A DNA stretch of 56,775 nucleotides from Nonomuraea longispora (GTDB lineage Bacteria; Actinomycetota; Actinomycetes; Streptosporangiales; Streptosporangiaceae). Below are positions 49,007-56,775 of this stretch, piece by piece (the stretch's first letter is position 1; every line of letters begins with the position of its first letter). Location: NCBI RefSeq assembly GCF_004348345.1, contig NZ_SMJZ01000024.1:1-56775 (forward strand). The letters are read 5' to 3'. The translations under genes and the position numbers were made by a program. The notes under the pieces were generated by a model that was not told the origin of the DNA, searched no databases, and saw nothing but the letters and a program-made list of their open reading frames with translations.

Positions 49007-50194
49007 GTGGCCAACGGTCCGCTCGGCGGAGTGCGTGTCCTGGACGTGTCGACGATCCTGGCCGGCCCCCTCGCGTCCTCGCTGCTCGGCGAGTTCGGCG
49101 CCGAGGTGATCAAGGTCGAGCACCCCGCCACGGGCGACCCGGCACGCCACTACCCGCCGCTGGAGGACGGAGAGTCGGCCGCCTGGGCGATGCTCGGCCG
49201 CGGCAAGCGCAGCGTCACGATCGACCTGCACCACGCCGAGGCGGCACACCTGGTCGGCCGGCTCGCCGCGGCCGTCGACATCGTGGTGACCAACTTCCGC
49301 CCGGCCACGTTGCGCCGGTTCCGCATCGACTTCGACGACCTGCGGGCCTACCGGCCCGACCTGGTCATGGTGCAGGTGAGCGCGTTCGGGCGGACCGGTC
49401 CGTACGCCGACCGCCCCGGCTTCGCCCGCGTCGCGGAGGCCTTCGCCGGCCTGACCTACCGCACGGGCGCCCCCGATCGGCCACCGCTCTTCGCCGGCTA
49501 CCCCGTGGCCGACGGCGTCACCGGCATCTACGCCGCGTTCGCCGCCATGCTCGCGCTGCGCCAGCGCGACCTCACCGGCCAGGCCCAGCTCGCCGACATC
49601 CCCCTGTACGAGCCGCTGCTGCGGATGATGGAGGACTTCATCGTCGAGTACGGCGCGACCGGGAAGAACCGCGAACGCCAGGGCAACCAGAACCCGCACA
49701 TCAGCCCCAACGATCTCTACCGCACCCGTGACGGCCGCTGGCTGGCCCTGCCTGCCTCCACCGAGCAGATGTGGCGCCGGCTGGTCAAGGTCATGGACGC
49801 CGCCGACCTCGCCGTGCACGACTCCATGACCGCCCGCCTCGAACACCGGGAGGAGATCGAGGCGCGGGTCGCCGCCTTCGTCGCGGAGCACGACCTCGAA
49901 CCGCTGATGACGCTGCTCGTCGACGCCGGGGTGGCCGCAGGGCCGGTCAACTCGGCCGCCGACGTCTGCGCCGACCCGCACATCCGCGCCCGTGGCTCGG
50001 TGGTGGAGGTGCCGGACGACAGAACGGGCCGTACCCGTCTCATGCAGGCTCCGGCCGGGCGGTTCTCCGGCTTCGACGCCACCGTCGGACACGCCGCGCC
50101 GGCCCTCGGCGAGCACACCGCCCAAGTGCTGCGCGACCTCGCCGGGCTCGCGGACCAAGACATCCATGACCTGCGCCACCGAGGAGTGGTCTGA
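49007..50194 (+). CDS. CaiB/BaiF family III CoA-transferase
   Basis: A 395-residue family III CoA-transferase. The N terminus GPLGGVRVLDVSTILAGPLASSLLGEFGAEVIKVEHP is the class signature. The acidic residue in the LADIPLYEPLL segment occupies the region of the catalytic carboxylate, followed by the small domain. It moves CoA between acyl donors and a carboxylic acid. The GTG at 49007 follows AAGGAA. It is followed 19 bases later by a carboxylate transporter, so the pair probably imports and activates the same acid, under the LysR regulator. Confidence 0.93.
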   Translation: MANGPLGGVRVLDVSTILAGPLASSLLGEFGAEVIKVEHPATGDPARHYPPLEDGESAAWAMLGRGKRSVTIDLHHAEAAHLVGRLAAAVDIVVTNFRPATLRRFRIDFDDLRAYRPDLVMVQVSAFGRTGPYADRPGFARVAEAFAGLTYRTGAPDRPPLFAGYPVADGVTGIYAAFAAMLALRQRDLTGQAQLADIPLYEPLLRMMEDFIVEYGATGKNRERQGNQNPHISPNDLYRTRDGRWLALPASTEQMWRRLVKVMDAADLAVHDSMTARLEHREEIEARVAAFVAEHDLEPLMTLLVDAGVAAGPVNSAADVCADPHIRARGSVVEVPDDRTGRTRLMQAPAGRFSGFDATVGHAAPALGEHTAQVLRDLAGLADQDIHDLRHRGVV

Positions 50195-50213
50195 CCCGAG
50201 AAAGAGCGTGCTC

Positions 50214-51638
50214 ATGACCCTGGCGACCCTGTCCATCATCGTGCTGGCCGCCCTTCTCGCGGCGACCCTGATCCCCGGCTTCGACCTCGGGCTGGGCGCC
50301 CTGGCGGCGGCGTTCGTCCTCGGGCTGGCCGCCGGCGTGTCGGAGAGCGACGTGACGGCGTTCTTCCCGGCCGACTTCTTCGTGCTCATCGTCGGCGTGA
50401 CGGCGCTGTTCGCCGTCGCCCATCACAACGGAACCCTCGACTGGTTACTGGATGTGCTGCTCCGGATGGCCGGCGGCCGGCTGGTGCTGATCGCCCTGGT
50501 GCCCTTCGCCATCGGGGCCGTGCTCACCGCCGTCGGCACCCTGCCCGCCGCGGCGACCGCCATCGTCTCGCCGATCGCGCTCGGCTTCGCCGCGCGCTAC
50601 CGTACCTCGCCGTTGATCGCCGCCGTCCTGGGCGTCACCGGAATCATCAGCGGGCTGCTCTCACCGCTCGCCGTGTACGGCGTCACCGCGCGTGAGCTGA
50701 GCACCAAGCTCGGGATCGGCCTGTCCGGCTCGGCGCCGGTGGCGTTCCTGAGCGGCGGGCTGCTCGCCGGCCTGGCCGTGTGCGCGGGGCTGCTGATCGT
50801 CGGCCTGTGGAGCGGCGGCATCCCACGCGGCCGGGCACCCATCCCGGCCCTCTCCTCGGCCCGCAGCACCGGACCGGCCGCCCCCGACCCGGGCTCCGGC
50901 GCCACCGCCCCGGAGCCCGCGGACGGCGCCGCCGTACCGGAGCCGGAGCCCGGGTCCGGCGGGGTCGCACCCGCACCCGCACCCGCGTCCGGCGGTGGCG
51001 CCGCGACGGCGACCGTCGACGCTCCCGCACCCCCGCCCGCCGCGACGCCGACGCGCCCCGGAGCACGCGCGTTCACCCTGGCCTGCATGCTGGCCGTCGT
51101 CGTCCTGTCCGTCGGTTTCGACATGAACGTGGGCTATCTCGGCCTGACCGCCGCGCTGATCGTGCAGCTGGTGTTCCGGCTGCCGGCCGACGCGATCGTG
51201 TCCAGAATCCCGTGGACCGTGGTCCTGCTGATCGGCGGCCTGCTGACGTACGTGGGCCTGATGCAGCACCTGGGCGCGTTCAAGCAGATCAGCGACCTGC
51301 TCACGATCGAAGGGTCGCCGCTGCTCAGCCTGCTGGTGCTCTGCTACATCGCCGGCGTCACGTCCTTCGCCGCCAGCTCCATCGCGGTGTTCGCGACCGT
51401 CATGCCGCTGCTGCCGCCGCTGGTGGCCGCCGGGGTGTCCCCGGTGGGCGGCGTGCTCGCCCTCGCTCTGGCCTCGGTGCTGGTCGACATCAACCCGCTC
51501 GGCATCACCGGCGGGCTCATCCTCGGCGCCGCCGAGCCCTCGGTCAGACCCCGTCTGTTCCGTAACCTGCTCACCTACGGGCTTGTCTCGATCGTCGTCG
51601 CCCCGCTCCTCGCTTGGGCCGCCTTCGGCTGGTGGTGA
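50214..51638 (+). CDS. MatC/DASS-like carboxylate transporter with a Pro/Ala-rich central loop
   Basis: A 474-residue membrane protein with two hydrophobic halves. The N half (IPGFDLGLGALAAAFVLGLAAGV) resembles the MatC malonate/dicarboxylate carrier N-terminal domain, and the C half (SSIAVFATVMPLLPPL, VDINPLGITGGLILGAAEP) fits DASS-type carriers. Between them, about residues 205-290, lies an extremely Pro/Ala/Gly-rich loop with repeated PEPGSG-like units, longer than usual. ATG at 50214. It probably imports the acid used by the CoA-transferase. Confidence 0.88.
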   Translation: MTLATLSIIVLAALLAATLIPGFDLGLGALAAAFVLGLAAGVSESDVTAFFPADFFVLIVGVTALFAVAHHNGTLDWLLDVLLRMAGGRLVLIALVPFAIGAVLTAVGTLPAAATAIVSPIALGFAARYRTSPLIAAVLGVTGIISGLLSPLAVYGVTARELSTKLGIGLSGSAPVAFLSGGLLAGLAVCAGLLIVGLWSGGIPRGRAPIPALSSARSTGPAAPDPGSGATAPEPADGAAVPEPEPGSGGVAPAPAPASGGGAATATVDAPAPPPAATPTRPGARAFTLACMLAVVVLSVGFDMNVGYLGLTAALIVQLVFRLPADAIVSRIPWTVVLLIGGLLTYVGLMQHLGAFKQISDLLTIEGSPLLSLLVLCYIAGVTSFAASSIAVFATVMPLLPPLVAAGVSPVGGVLALALASVLVDINPLGITGGLILGAAEPSVRPRLFRNLLTYGLVSIVVAPLLAWAAFGWW

Positions 51639-51645
51639 CGCCGGC

Positions 51646-52050
51646 ATGCGGCGGTTCACGACGCGCCTGCGGCTCGAACCGGCCGGTCCCTCCCTCGCGT
51701 CCGACCTGTGGACGGTGCACGACGACGAGGAGGTGTGGCCCTGGTACGGCACGGCCAGGCCCGACCTTCGGCAGCCGGAGCGATGGGCGGCGTCCATGGG
51801 CGAGTCGTGGCTCCTGCACGGTGTGCGCAAATGGATCGCGTACGACCGGATGAGCGGCGAGGTCGTCGGCCGTGGTGTCGTGCACGGCCCGCCACAACGT
51901 GCGTTCCCGTGCGGTGATGGAGCGCATCGGCATGCGGTACGCGGGCGAGATCCGTACGCGCGGCCCGGTCGAAGGCGTCGGGGGGAGCGGGACGACGCGC
52001 CGTTCGCGGTGTGCGTGCGGTTGCGGAAGGACCGGGGGCTGGTGAGCCGC
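51646..52050 (+). pseudogene. GNAT acetyltransferase gene with internal deletion
   Basis: The ATG at 51646 starts MRRFTTRLRLEPAGPSLASDLW and continues through a GNAT N-terminal half to YDRMSGEVVGRGV. At about 51877 the coherent reading moves to another frame: TARHNVRSRAVMERIGMRYAG, the acetyl-CoA-binding C-terminal part. It then shifts back to DDAPFAVCVRLRKD near 52010. The middle with the acceptor-site strands is missing and two frame changes remain. Confidence 0.65.
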
Positions 52051-52086
52051 GGCGCGGAGGAGAGTGCGACCTCCTCCGCGCCGCGG
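52047..52086. terminator. strong hairpin downstream of the pectate lyase
   Basis: Sixteen perfectly paired bases (52047-52062 with 52071-52086) enclose an 8-base loop. It lies between the GNAT remnant and the pectate lyase stop (52092) and can serve both directions. It is GC-only in style, with no T tract. Confidence 0.8.
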
Positions 52087-52091
52087 GCCGG

Positions 52092-53624
52092 TCACCCGGC
52101 GTAGGTCTCGAACTCGGCGACCCTCGGCGTGCCGCTCGCGCCGGTGATCTTGAAGGTGATCTTCTTCAGCGAGGTCGGGGTGAAGGTGATGTCGCCCGCC
52201 CCGCTGCCGGACTTCAGGACGGCCCCGGTGTCGTGGTTGACCAGTTGCCAGGATCCGATGGCGCCCGCGGAGCCCGACGCCTCACGGATGACGACCCTGG
52301 CGATCGTCGTGGCGGAGCTCCACTTGACCGAGATGTCGCCGGTCGAGCCGGAAGGCGACCAATAGGTGCTCATGTCGCCGTCCCGTACGTTGCCGTAGCT
52401 CGTCCCGCCGCCCTTGCTGGAGCCGTCGGAACCGGCCCCGATGCTGAGGTTGCTCCCGTCCGGCGGCGTGGTCGGCGGGTCGGTGGGGTCGGTCGGGGGC
52501 GTCGTGGGTTCCTGCGGCGAGGAGCAGTCGCCCCCCGACTCCAGCAGCCCCTTGTTGGCGCCCGCCGTCTGCCGCACGATGTCCGGCACGCAGGTTGCCC
52601 CGTCGAGGTTGTAGGGGTAGGGGATGCTGACGGAGGTGTTGGACTGCGGGTTCGGGCCGGCGGGGTTGTTCTCGTCGCCGGGGCTCGACCAGGTCACGTT
52701 GTCGAAAATGTTGCCGCCGACCTGCCAGTAGCCGGCCTCGTCGGTGTAGAAGGTGCCGAGGACGTCCTTGGAGTCCTCGAAGTAGTTGTTGTCCACCTTG
52801 GCGCGGCCTCCCGCCCGGGAGTTGATGCCGGACTCGTGGAGGTCGACGTAGTGGTTGTTGTAGATGTGGGCGATGCCTCCGCGCAGCAGCGGGGTGCGGG
52901 AGTCGATGTTCTCGTACCGGTTGTGGTGGAAGGTGACGTAGCCGTTGGAGCGGTCGCTCTCGCTGGATCCGATGAGCCCGCCCCGGCCACTGTTGCGCAG
53001 GATGCTGTAGGACAGGGTGACGTACTGGGTGTCGTTCTTCATGTCGAAGAGCCCGTCGAAGCCCTCCGACTCCCCGCCCGAGGCCTCCAGGGTGACGTGG
53101 TCGACCCAGACGTTGCGGACGCTGCTCTCCATGCCGATGGCGTCACCGCCGTTGGAGGTGGGCGAGCCCGACTTCTTGACGTTGCGGACCGTCACGTTCC
53201 TGATGATGATGTTGCGGGCCTCGCGGATGTGGATGCCCAGCTGGTCGAAGACGGCGCCGCTGCCGACGCCGATGATCGTGACGTTGCTGATCTGCTTGAG
53301 TTCGATCACGCCGGCGGCGGTGTTGCAGCTGTCGCCCGACACCTTGGAGGTGTTGCCGTGGTTGATGGTCCCTTCGACCTCGATGGTGATCGGGGTGCTG
53401 CTGCTGGCCCGGCCGCACAGGGCCGCGTGGATCGCGGTGCCCGTGGTGGCTCTCACCGTCTGCCCGCCCGCGCCGCCGGTGGTGCCGCCGTTGCCGGTCG
53501 CGAAGCCGGTGGCGGTGCCGGCCGCCGCCGACGCCTGGGTCATCGGTAAGGCCACGCCGACCGCGGCCGCGGTGACCATCGCGGCCAGCGCCGCCTGGAG
53601 TCGCAGCGCGACTGCTCGTCCCAT
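52092..53624 (-). CDS. secreted pectate lyase (PL1) with discoidin-like CBM
   Basis: A 510-residue exported enzyme. The signal peptide ends near TQASAAAGT. The parallel beta-helix of family PL1 spans about 35-370, with NVWVDHVTLEASGG and the Ca/active-site region FHHNRYENIDSRTPLLRGG holding the catalytic Arg. A Thr/Pro linker (EPTTPPTDPTDPPTTPP) leads to a C-terminal F5/8-type (discoidin-like) carbohydrate-binding domain (DGDMSTYWSPSG, RVVIREASG). It cleaves polygalacturonate by beta-elimination. A 26-bp palindrome lies 84 bp upstream. Confidence 0.95.
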   Translation of the reverse strand: MGRAVALRLQAALAAMVTAAAVGVALPMTQASAAAGTATGFATGNGGTTGGAGGQTVRATTGTAIHAALCGRASSSTPITIEVEGTINHGNTSKVSGDSCNTAAGVIELKQISNVTIIGVGSGAVFDQLGIHIREARNIIIRNVTVRNVKKSGSPTSNGGDAIGMESSVRNVWVDHVTLEASGGESEGFDGLFDMKNDTQYVTLSYSILRNSGRGGLIGSSESDRSNGYVTFHHNRYENIDSRTPLLRGGIAHIYNNHYVDLHESGINSRAGGRAKVDNNYFEDSKDVLGTFYTDEAGYWQVGGNIFDNVTWSSPGDENNPAGPNPQSNTSVSIPYPYNLDGATCVPDIVRQTAGANKGLLESGGDCSSPQEPTTPPTDPTDPPTTPPDGSNLSIGAGSDGSSKGGGTSYGNVRDGDMSTYWSPSGSTGDISVKWSSATTIARVVIREASGSAGAIGSWQLVNHDTGAVLKSGSGAGDITFTPTSLKKITFKITGASGTPRVAEFETYAG

Positions 53625-53707
53625 TGTCGTCTCACTTTCGTCGTCGGGTGCCGGAGTGAGTGCCGCGGGGCCCGCGGCATCGGGGTCGTCATGGGAGCTC
53701 GGCCCAC

Positions 53708-53733
53708 ACGCTAGGAAAGCGCTTTCCTAGCGT
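53708..53733. promoter_or_regulatory. 26-bp perfect palindrome upstream of the pectate lyase
   Basis: Each arm is ACGCTAGGAAAGC, and the core GGAAAGCGCTTTCC resembles LacI/CebR-type operators with a central GC. It lies about 84-110 bp upstream of the pectate lyase ATG. A sugar-sensing LacI-family repressor encoded elsewhere is the likely ligand. Confidence 0.75.
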
Positions 53734-53975
53734 CAATGGACTGTGAAAGTTTCATGCCGTCACCCGGTGGCGAGCGGCCCGGCGTACCGGGCTCGTGGGA
53801 CGCCCATGAGGGCGGGGACCGGCGGATGGACCGCGGCGTCGTCCATCGCCGTACCGGTCACGGCCTGTGCGGCCACGTGTAGAAACGTTCGTCGAAATGC
53901 TCAGCACGTTCCTGCCGGCGGCCGGCGGGCGCGCTGGTAGTGCCGCCGGGCCTTCATCCGGTTGCCGCACACGGC

Positions 53976-54062
53976 CAATCCACCTTCTCGAAGGCGGCCA
54001 CTTCCTCCTGGAGAGCGCCCTCGACGACGTGGCCCGCCTGATCAGGGGCTTCCTCGGCCGGT
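53976..54062 (+). pseudogene. C-terminal fragment of an alpha/beta hydrolase
   Basis: The plus strand reads IHLLEGGHFLLESALDDVARLI, the His-bearing C-terminal helix region of epoxide hydrolase/haloalkane dehalogenase-like enzymes. The rest of the gene is absent. It lies in a 527-bp gap between the pectate lyase and the DUF6343 gene that otherwise holds only the palindrome. Confidence 0.55.
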
Positions 54063-54151
54063 TCTATCTGCCCCCGGGGCGCGCACGCCGGGAAGTGAGG
54101 GCGTCATGAATCGCCCGTCCCCCGCTGGGTAGAGGGGCGGTCCGCAGAGAG

Positions 54152-54430
54152 GTGGAGGGCATGGACAGGCATCACCCATCGGTTCGTGACAGGTTCTGGT
54201 CGGTCGTCTCGCCGACCTCGGAACGACCGCAGAGCGCGCTCAACCTGCGCATCGTGCTGGCCACTTTCGGGCTGGTGATCTGTACGGTCTTCGCTGTGCT
54301 GGCCGCCACCGCGAACCTTCCCGTGCTGGCGGTCATCATGGCGGTCCTGGCCGTCATCGCGGCCATCGATCTGGTCGTCGTGATCCGCCGCCGCATCAAG
54401 CGGGGCAACGGGCACTCCCTCTTCGGCTGA
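54152..54430 (+). CDS. DUF6343-family small membrane protein
   Basis: A 92-residue protein. RPQSALNLRIVLATFGLVICTVFAVLA and the second helix VLAVIMAVLAVIAAIDLVVVI form two membrane segments, followed by a basic RRRIKRGNG and HSLFG. This SALNLR/HSLF pattern is the DUF6343 family of actinomycetes, function unknown. ATG at 54152 or 54161. It stands alone, with a GGAGG upstream. Confidence 0.85.
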   Translation: MEGMDRHHPSVRDRFWSVVSPTSERPQSALNLRIVLATFGLVICTVFAVLAATANLPVLAVIMAVLAVIAAIDLVVVIRRRIKRGNGHSLFG

Positions 54431-54550
54431 CAGGCCGTCCCGCGACACGTCGCCCGACCGGTCACAGCCATGCTGAGCAGCAAGATCGCTTTTCGGTCGG
54501 GCATGCGTCGTGCCACCCGTGGCCCGCCTTCGGCGAATCCCCAGGTACGG

Positions 54551-55390
54551 CTACGTTTGTCCGGGGTCCTCGCTCTCGGTCATGGACGCTCCGCCCTCGG
54601 CCTCGCCCGTCGTGACCCGGCCGGGCGAGTAGTACCGGCGCAGCCAGTCGGCGAGCCCGTCCAGCCCGGGAAGCAGCACCCGCTCGGTGATGTTCGCCTG
54701 GTCGAGCCGCTGCCTGATCTCGGCCTTCACCTCGGCGGGAATGACCCACCCGTGCCAGAGCCGGGGATGCGCCGCCAGCCACTGTTCCAGCTGGTACGTG
54801 ACCTGCGAGAACGCCGACAGGATCGACGACTGGTTGATCACGCGTTCGTCCAGCGACGGCGGCTCGAAGAACACCAGGAACGGCTCTTCACCGAGCCGGT
54901 CGAAGGCCGCGAGGTCACGGGCTTGCTCCGCGAGCATCTCCGTGGTGAAGACCAACGCCCCCTCCGCCGCAAGGGGCTCACGCAGCGGCTCCGGCAGCAG
55001 CCGGTGAGCGCCCGCGCAGTCGACCGCCAGCAGCGCACCATCGTCCTCGGGCCGGGAGGCGGTGGCGAAGTGCAGGGCCACCAGCGGAGAGAAGGTCCAG
55101 TCCAGCAGGCGGGTGGGCAGGCCGTGGTGCTGGCCCAGGGCCAGCCAGTCCCACATGGTCGTGCCCGGCGCCTGCCGATGCGCATATTTCCGGAAATTGC
55201 GGATCAGGTGGGACTCGAGGTCGGCGTAGTCACCGTTCAACCGCGCCAGCCCGGACACATGCGAGTACGTGCTCCTCGCCAGCCCACGGAAGACCAGCGA
55301 TGAGTGCGCGGGCCCGACCCCGTCACGCCGGCCGGCCTCGCTGATCGAGTCGTCCAGCTCGCGCCACGACGACACCGTCACCATGCCCAT
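54551..55390 (-). CDS. FRG-domain protein
   Basis: A 279-residue soluble protein. The FRG domain occupies about residues 25-220: LVFRGLARSTYSHVSGLAR with the name-giving Phe-Arg-Gly, WLALGQHHGLPTRLLDWTFSPLVALHFA, and LVFTTEML. FRG proteins occur as lone genes or beside defence and toxin genes; their activity is not established. The C-terminal tail is acidic. ATG at 55390. It lies between the DUF6343 gene and the ferritin-like gene with no obvious partner. Confidence 0.88.
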   Translation of the reverse strand: MGMVTVSSWRELDDSISEAGRRDGVGPAHSSLVFRGLARSTYSHVSGLARLNGDYADLESHLIRNFRKYAHRQAPGTTMWDWLALGQHHGLPTRLLDWTFSPLVALHFATASRPEDDGALLAVDCAGAHRLLPEPLREPLAAEGALVFTTEMLAEQARDLAAFDRLGEEPFLVFFEPPSLDERVINQSSILSAFSQVTYQLEQWLAAHPRLWHGWVIPAEVKAEIRQRLDQANITERVLLPGLDGLADWLRRYYSPGRVTTGEAEGGASMTESEDPGQT

Positions 55391-55406
55391 CCCGGCTCGC
55401 TGGTGG

Positions 55407-56609
55407 TCAGCGGTCGGCGGCCAGGCTGGTGATCGGGTGTTCGCCGTCGGTCTGCAGCCGGTATTCGTGGCCGGAGACGGCGCGGTTGTCTTCGATGACG
55501 CGTTCGGAGGGTGCTTTCTCGCCGCCCATGAGGGCTTGTTGCATCTGCTCGAAGCGTTCGTGGGCTTCTTGTACGTAGCCGGTGCCCAGGGTGGTGTAGT
55601 CGATCTGGGTGGACAGGAGTTCGCGCAGGTAGGCCTTGTTGGGCTCGAAGGTGACCGGGACGGGCAGTTCGGGGGCCAGGACCTGTTCGGGGTCGCGGCC
55701 GTCGTGGCGTTTGAACAGTTCGGCGGCCAGGCGCAGGTGTTCCAGCTCCATGTTGAGGTGGAGTTCCCAGATGTTTTTCACCTTGGGGTCGGACTCGGTC
55801 TCCATGAAGGAGTGGTAGAGGTAGCACTCGTTGTATTCGTGGTTGAGCAGCATCTCCCACCAGCTTTCGCCGGGGTCGACGAGGGATTCGTAGTGGGTGA
55901 CGTGTTCTTCCTCGATGAGGCCGATCTCCTGGTAGAGCTGGCGGGCGATGGGTTCCATGTAGAGGGGGCCGACGTTCATGTAGAAGTTCATGGTCTGCTG
56001 CTCGGCGGACATGATGGTCAGCGCGTGCAGCTTGGAGATGGGTGCGGCGGTGGTTTTGTCGTAGGGTTCGCGGACGTTGTCGACGGGGTTGCGGTGGTGC
56101 AGGTAGGTGGGGCGGCCGGGCATGATCTCGGTGAGTTGGTCGACGATTTTCTCGGCTTTGCGGTGTTCGATCATTTCGTAGAGGTTGGAGTAGCGGTAGA
56201 GGTGGTCGAAGTCTTCCAGGACGCCGAATTGGTAGGCCTGCTGGAGGTAGGGGTCGGGTTCCATGCGGGCGACCCAGGCGGTCAGGTCGACGGCGACTTG
56301 TTCGTAGGCGATGGTGGTTTCCAGGACCGAGGCCAGGCCGGGTAGGAGCCAGTTGACGGCTTTTTGCTGCTGGGCTTCGATGTAGCGGACGCGGGCCAGG
56401 TGTTGTTTGAGGTCGGTGTCGGGGCAGTGGCGGGCCAGGTGGTGGTTGAACATGATGGCTTCGACTTCGATGCCGTTCATGGTGATGATGCGGCAGCGGG
56501 TGTAGGGGTCGGCGTGGTCGGGGTCGGTGGGTGTGACGTTGAGTTCGCGCCAGTTGCGTAGTTGTTTGTCCAGCGGGATGCCGCGTTCTTGCAGTGGGTT
56601 GAAGGTCAT
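55407..56609 (-). CDS. ferritin-like diiron protein of unknown function
   Basis: A 400-residue all-helical protein. Candidate metal-binding motifs are EDFDH (near residue 130), EEEH, ELEH and further Glu/His pairs in LETTIAYEQV and NHEYNECYLYHSFMETE. There may be two four-helix bundles in one chain, one or both with a diiron centre. No signal peptide. ATG at 56609 after AAGGAG with a spacing of seven to eight. Third codon positions include more A and T than neighbouring genes. The role could be iron or oxygen chemistry, but no substrate is suggested by context. Confidence 0.8.
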   Translation of the reverse strand: MTFNPLQERGIPLDKQLRNWRELNVTPTDPDHADPYTRCRIITMNGIEVEAIMFNHHLARHCPDTDLKQHLARVRYIEAQQQKAVNWLLPGLASVLETTIAYEQVAVDLTAWVARMEPDPYLQQAYQFGVLEDFDHLYRYSNLYEMIEHRKAEKIVDQLTEIMPGRPTYLHHRNPVDNVREPYDKTTAAPISKLHALTIMSAEQQTMNFYMNVGPLYMEPIARQLYQEIGLIEEEHVTHYESLVDPGESWWEMLLNHEYNECYLYHSFMETESDPKVKNIWELHLNMELEHLRLAAELFKRHDGRDPEQVLAPELPVPVTFEPNKAYLRELLSTQIDYTTLGTGYVQEAHERFEQMQQALMGGEKAPSERVIEDNRAVSGHEYRLQTDGEHPITSLAADR

Positions 56610-56775
56610 GGTGTGTGCTCCTTCGTGCTGTGTCCGGCCGGGCCGGGGATAGGGCGTGGTGTGGGTGCGAGTGCGTGCCCTACCCGAGGCTTCCCGGCTC
56701 AATCTTTGGTTGTGCTCGGCCGCTGTTGTGGGTTTGGTAAGTGTTTGTGCTGGTCTTGGCGGGTGTGTGCGTGTC
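56610..56775. other. upstream region of the ferritin-like gene
   Basis: This edge segment holds the ribosome binding site and an imperfect hairpin TAGGGC/GCCCTA around 56650-56685. No gene is seen. A promoter for the ferritin-like gene should lie here, but no clear -35/-10 pair can be picked out. Confidence 0.35.

Noticed and set aside
54551..56609. FRG plus ferritin-like genes as a confirmed defence system
   Set aside because: No nuclease, reverse transcriptase, NTPase or other effector is adjacent; only a tentative finding is justified.

Overview
The window is very GC-rich, with strong G/C at third codon positions, frequent GTG starts and several apparently leaderless genes. It carries families typical of large-genome soil actinomycetes: an ECF41 sigma factor, an AfsR/SARP-type giant regulator, a PF04672 methyltransferase, ThyX, DUF6343, many TetR regulators and secreted enzymes with CBM2 or discoidin-like modules. 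The best guess is a filamentous actinobacterium of the Streptosporangiaceae kind (for example Nonomuraea), but the genus cannot be proven from the sequence alone. No rRNA, tRNA, CRISPR array or intact insertion sequence is visible. The content looks like accessory, chromosome-arm DNA.

Layout. 1-3.7 kb: a secreted sugar dehydrogenase with a cellulose-binding module, then an SDR divergent from an ECF41 sigma factor, both behind matching ECF41-type promoters. 3.7-7.6 kb: a secreted heparinase II/III-type polysaccharide lyase, a SAM methyltransferase and a tiny repeat-containing peptide gene. 7.6-11.1 kb: a TetR-controlled MFS exporter plus FAD monooxygenase. 11.2-14.8 kb: two FMN reductases, an MFS exporter and a TetR regulator joined by four copies of one palindrome. 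14.9-21.9 kb: a SARP-type regulator, an SDR, two alpha/beta hydrolases and a coupled gene of unknown family. 22.2-24.1 kb: a NarL-type two-component system with a possible coupled leader peptide; a paralogous system lies at 41.5-43.3 kb.

24.7-31.4 kb: an unknown secreted protein, then a LacI-controlled sugar ABC importer with a sulfatase. 31.4-39 kb: a stretch of gene remnants (two-component system, hydrolase, SDR, sugar dehydrogenase, MFS, GyrI-like and DJ-1/PfpI genes) interleaved with intact SDR/TetR pairs and a MerR-GyrI regulator. 39.3-41.3 kb: a cytochrome P450 and thyX. 43.4-45.4 kb: a tightly coupled SRPBCC-like/DUF4166/TetR operon. 45.7-48 kb: a TetR regulator and a secreted esterase-like hydrolase sharing an operator. 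48-51.6 kb: a LysR regulator divergent from a CoA-transferase and a MatC-like carboxylate transporter. 52-56.7 kb: a modular pectate lyase under a 26-bp palindrome, a DUF6343 membrane protein, an FRG-domain protein and a two-domain ferritin-like protein.

Two themes stand out. First, most transcription units are small regulator/enzyme pairs whose operators can be read from the sequence as repeated palindromes. Second, at least ten genes survive only as remnants, and several keep coherent 5' and 3' ends while the middle is missing. This points to recurrent internal deletion in this segment. Plant and microbial polysaccharide use (pectate lyase, polysaccharide lyase, sulfatase/ABC importer, CBM2 sugar dehydrogenase) is the clearest metabolic theme.
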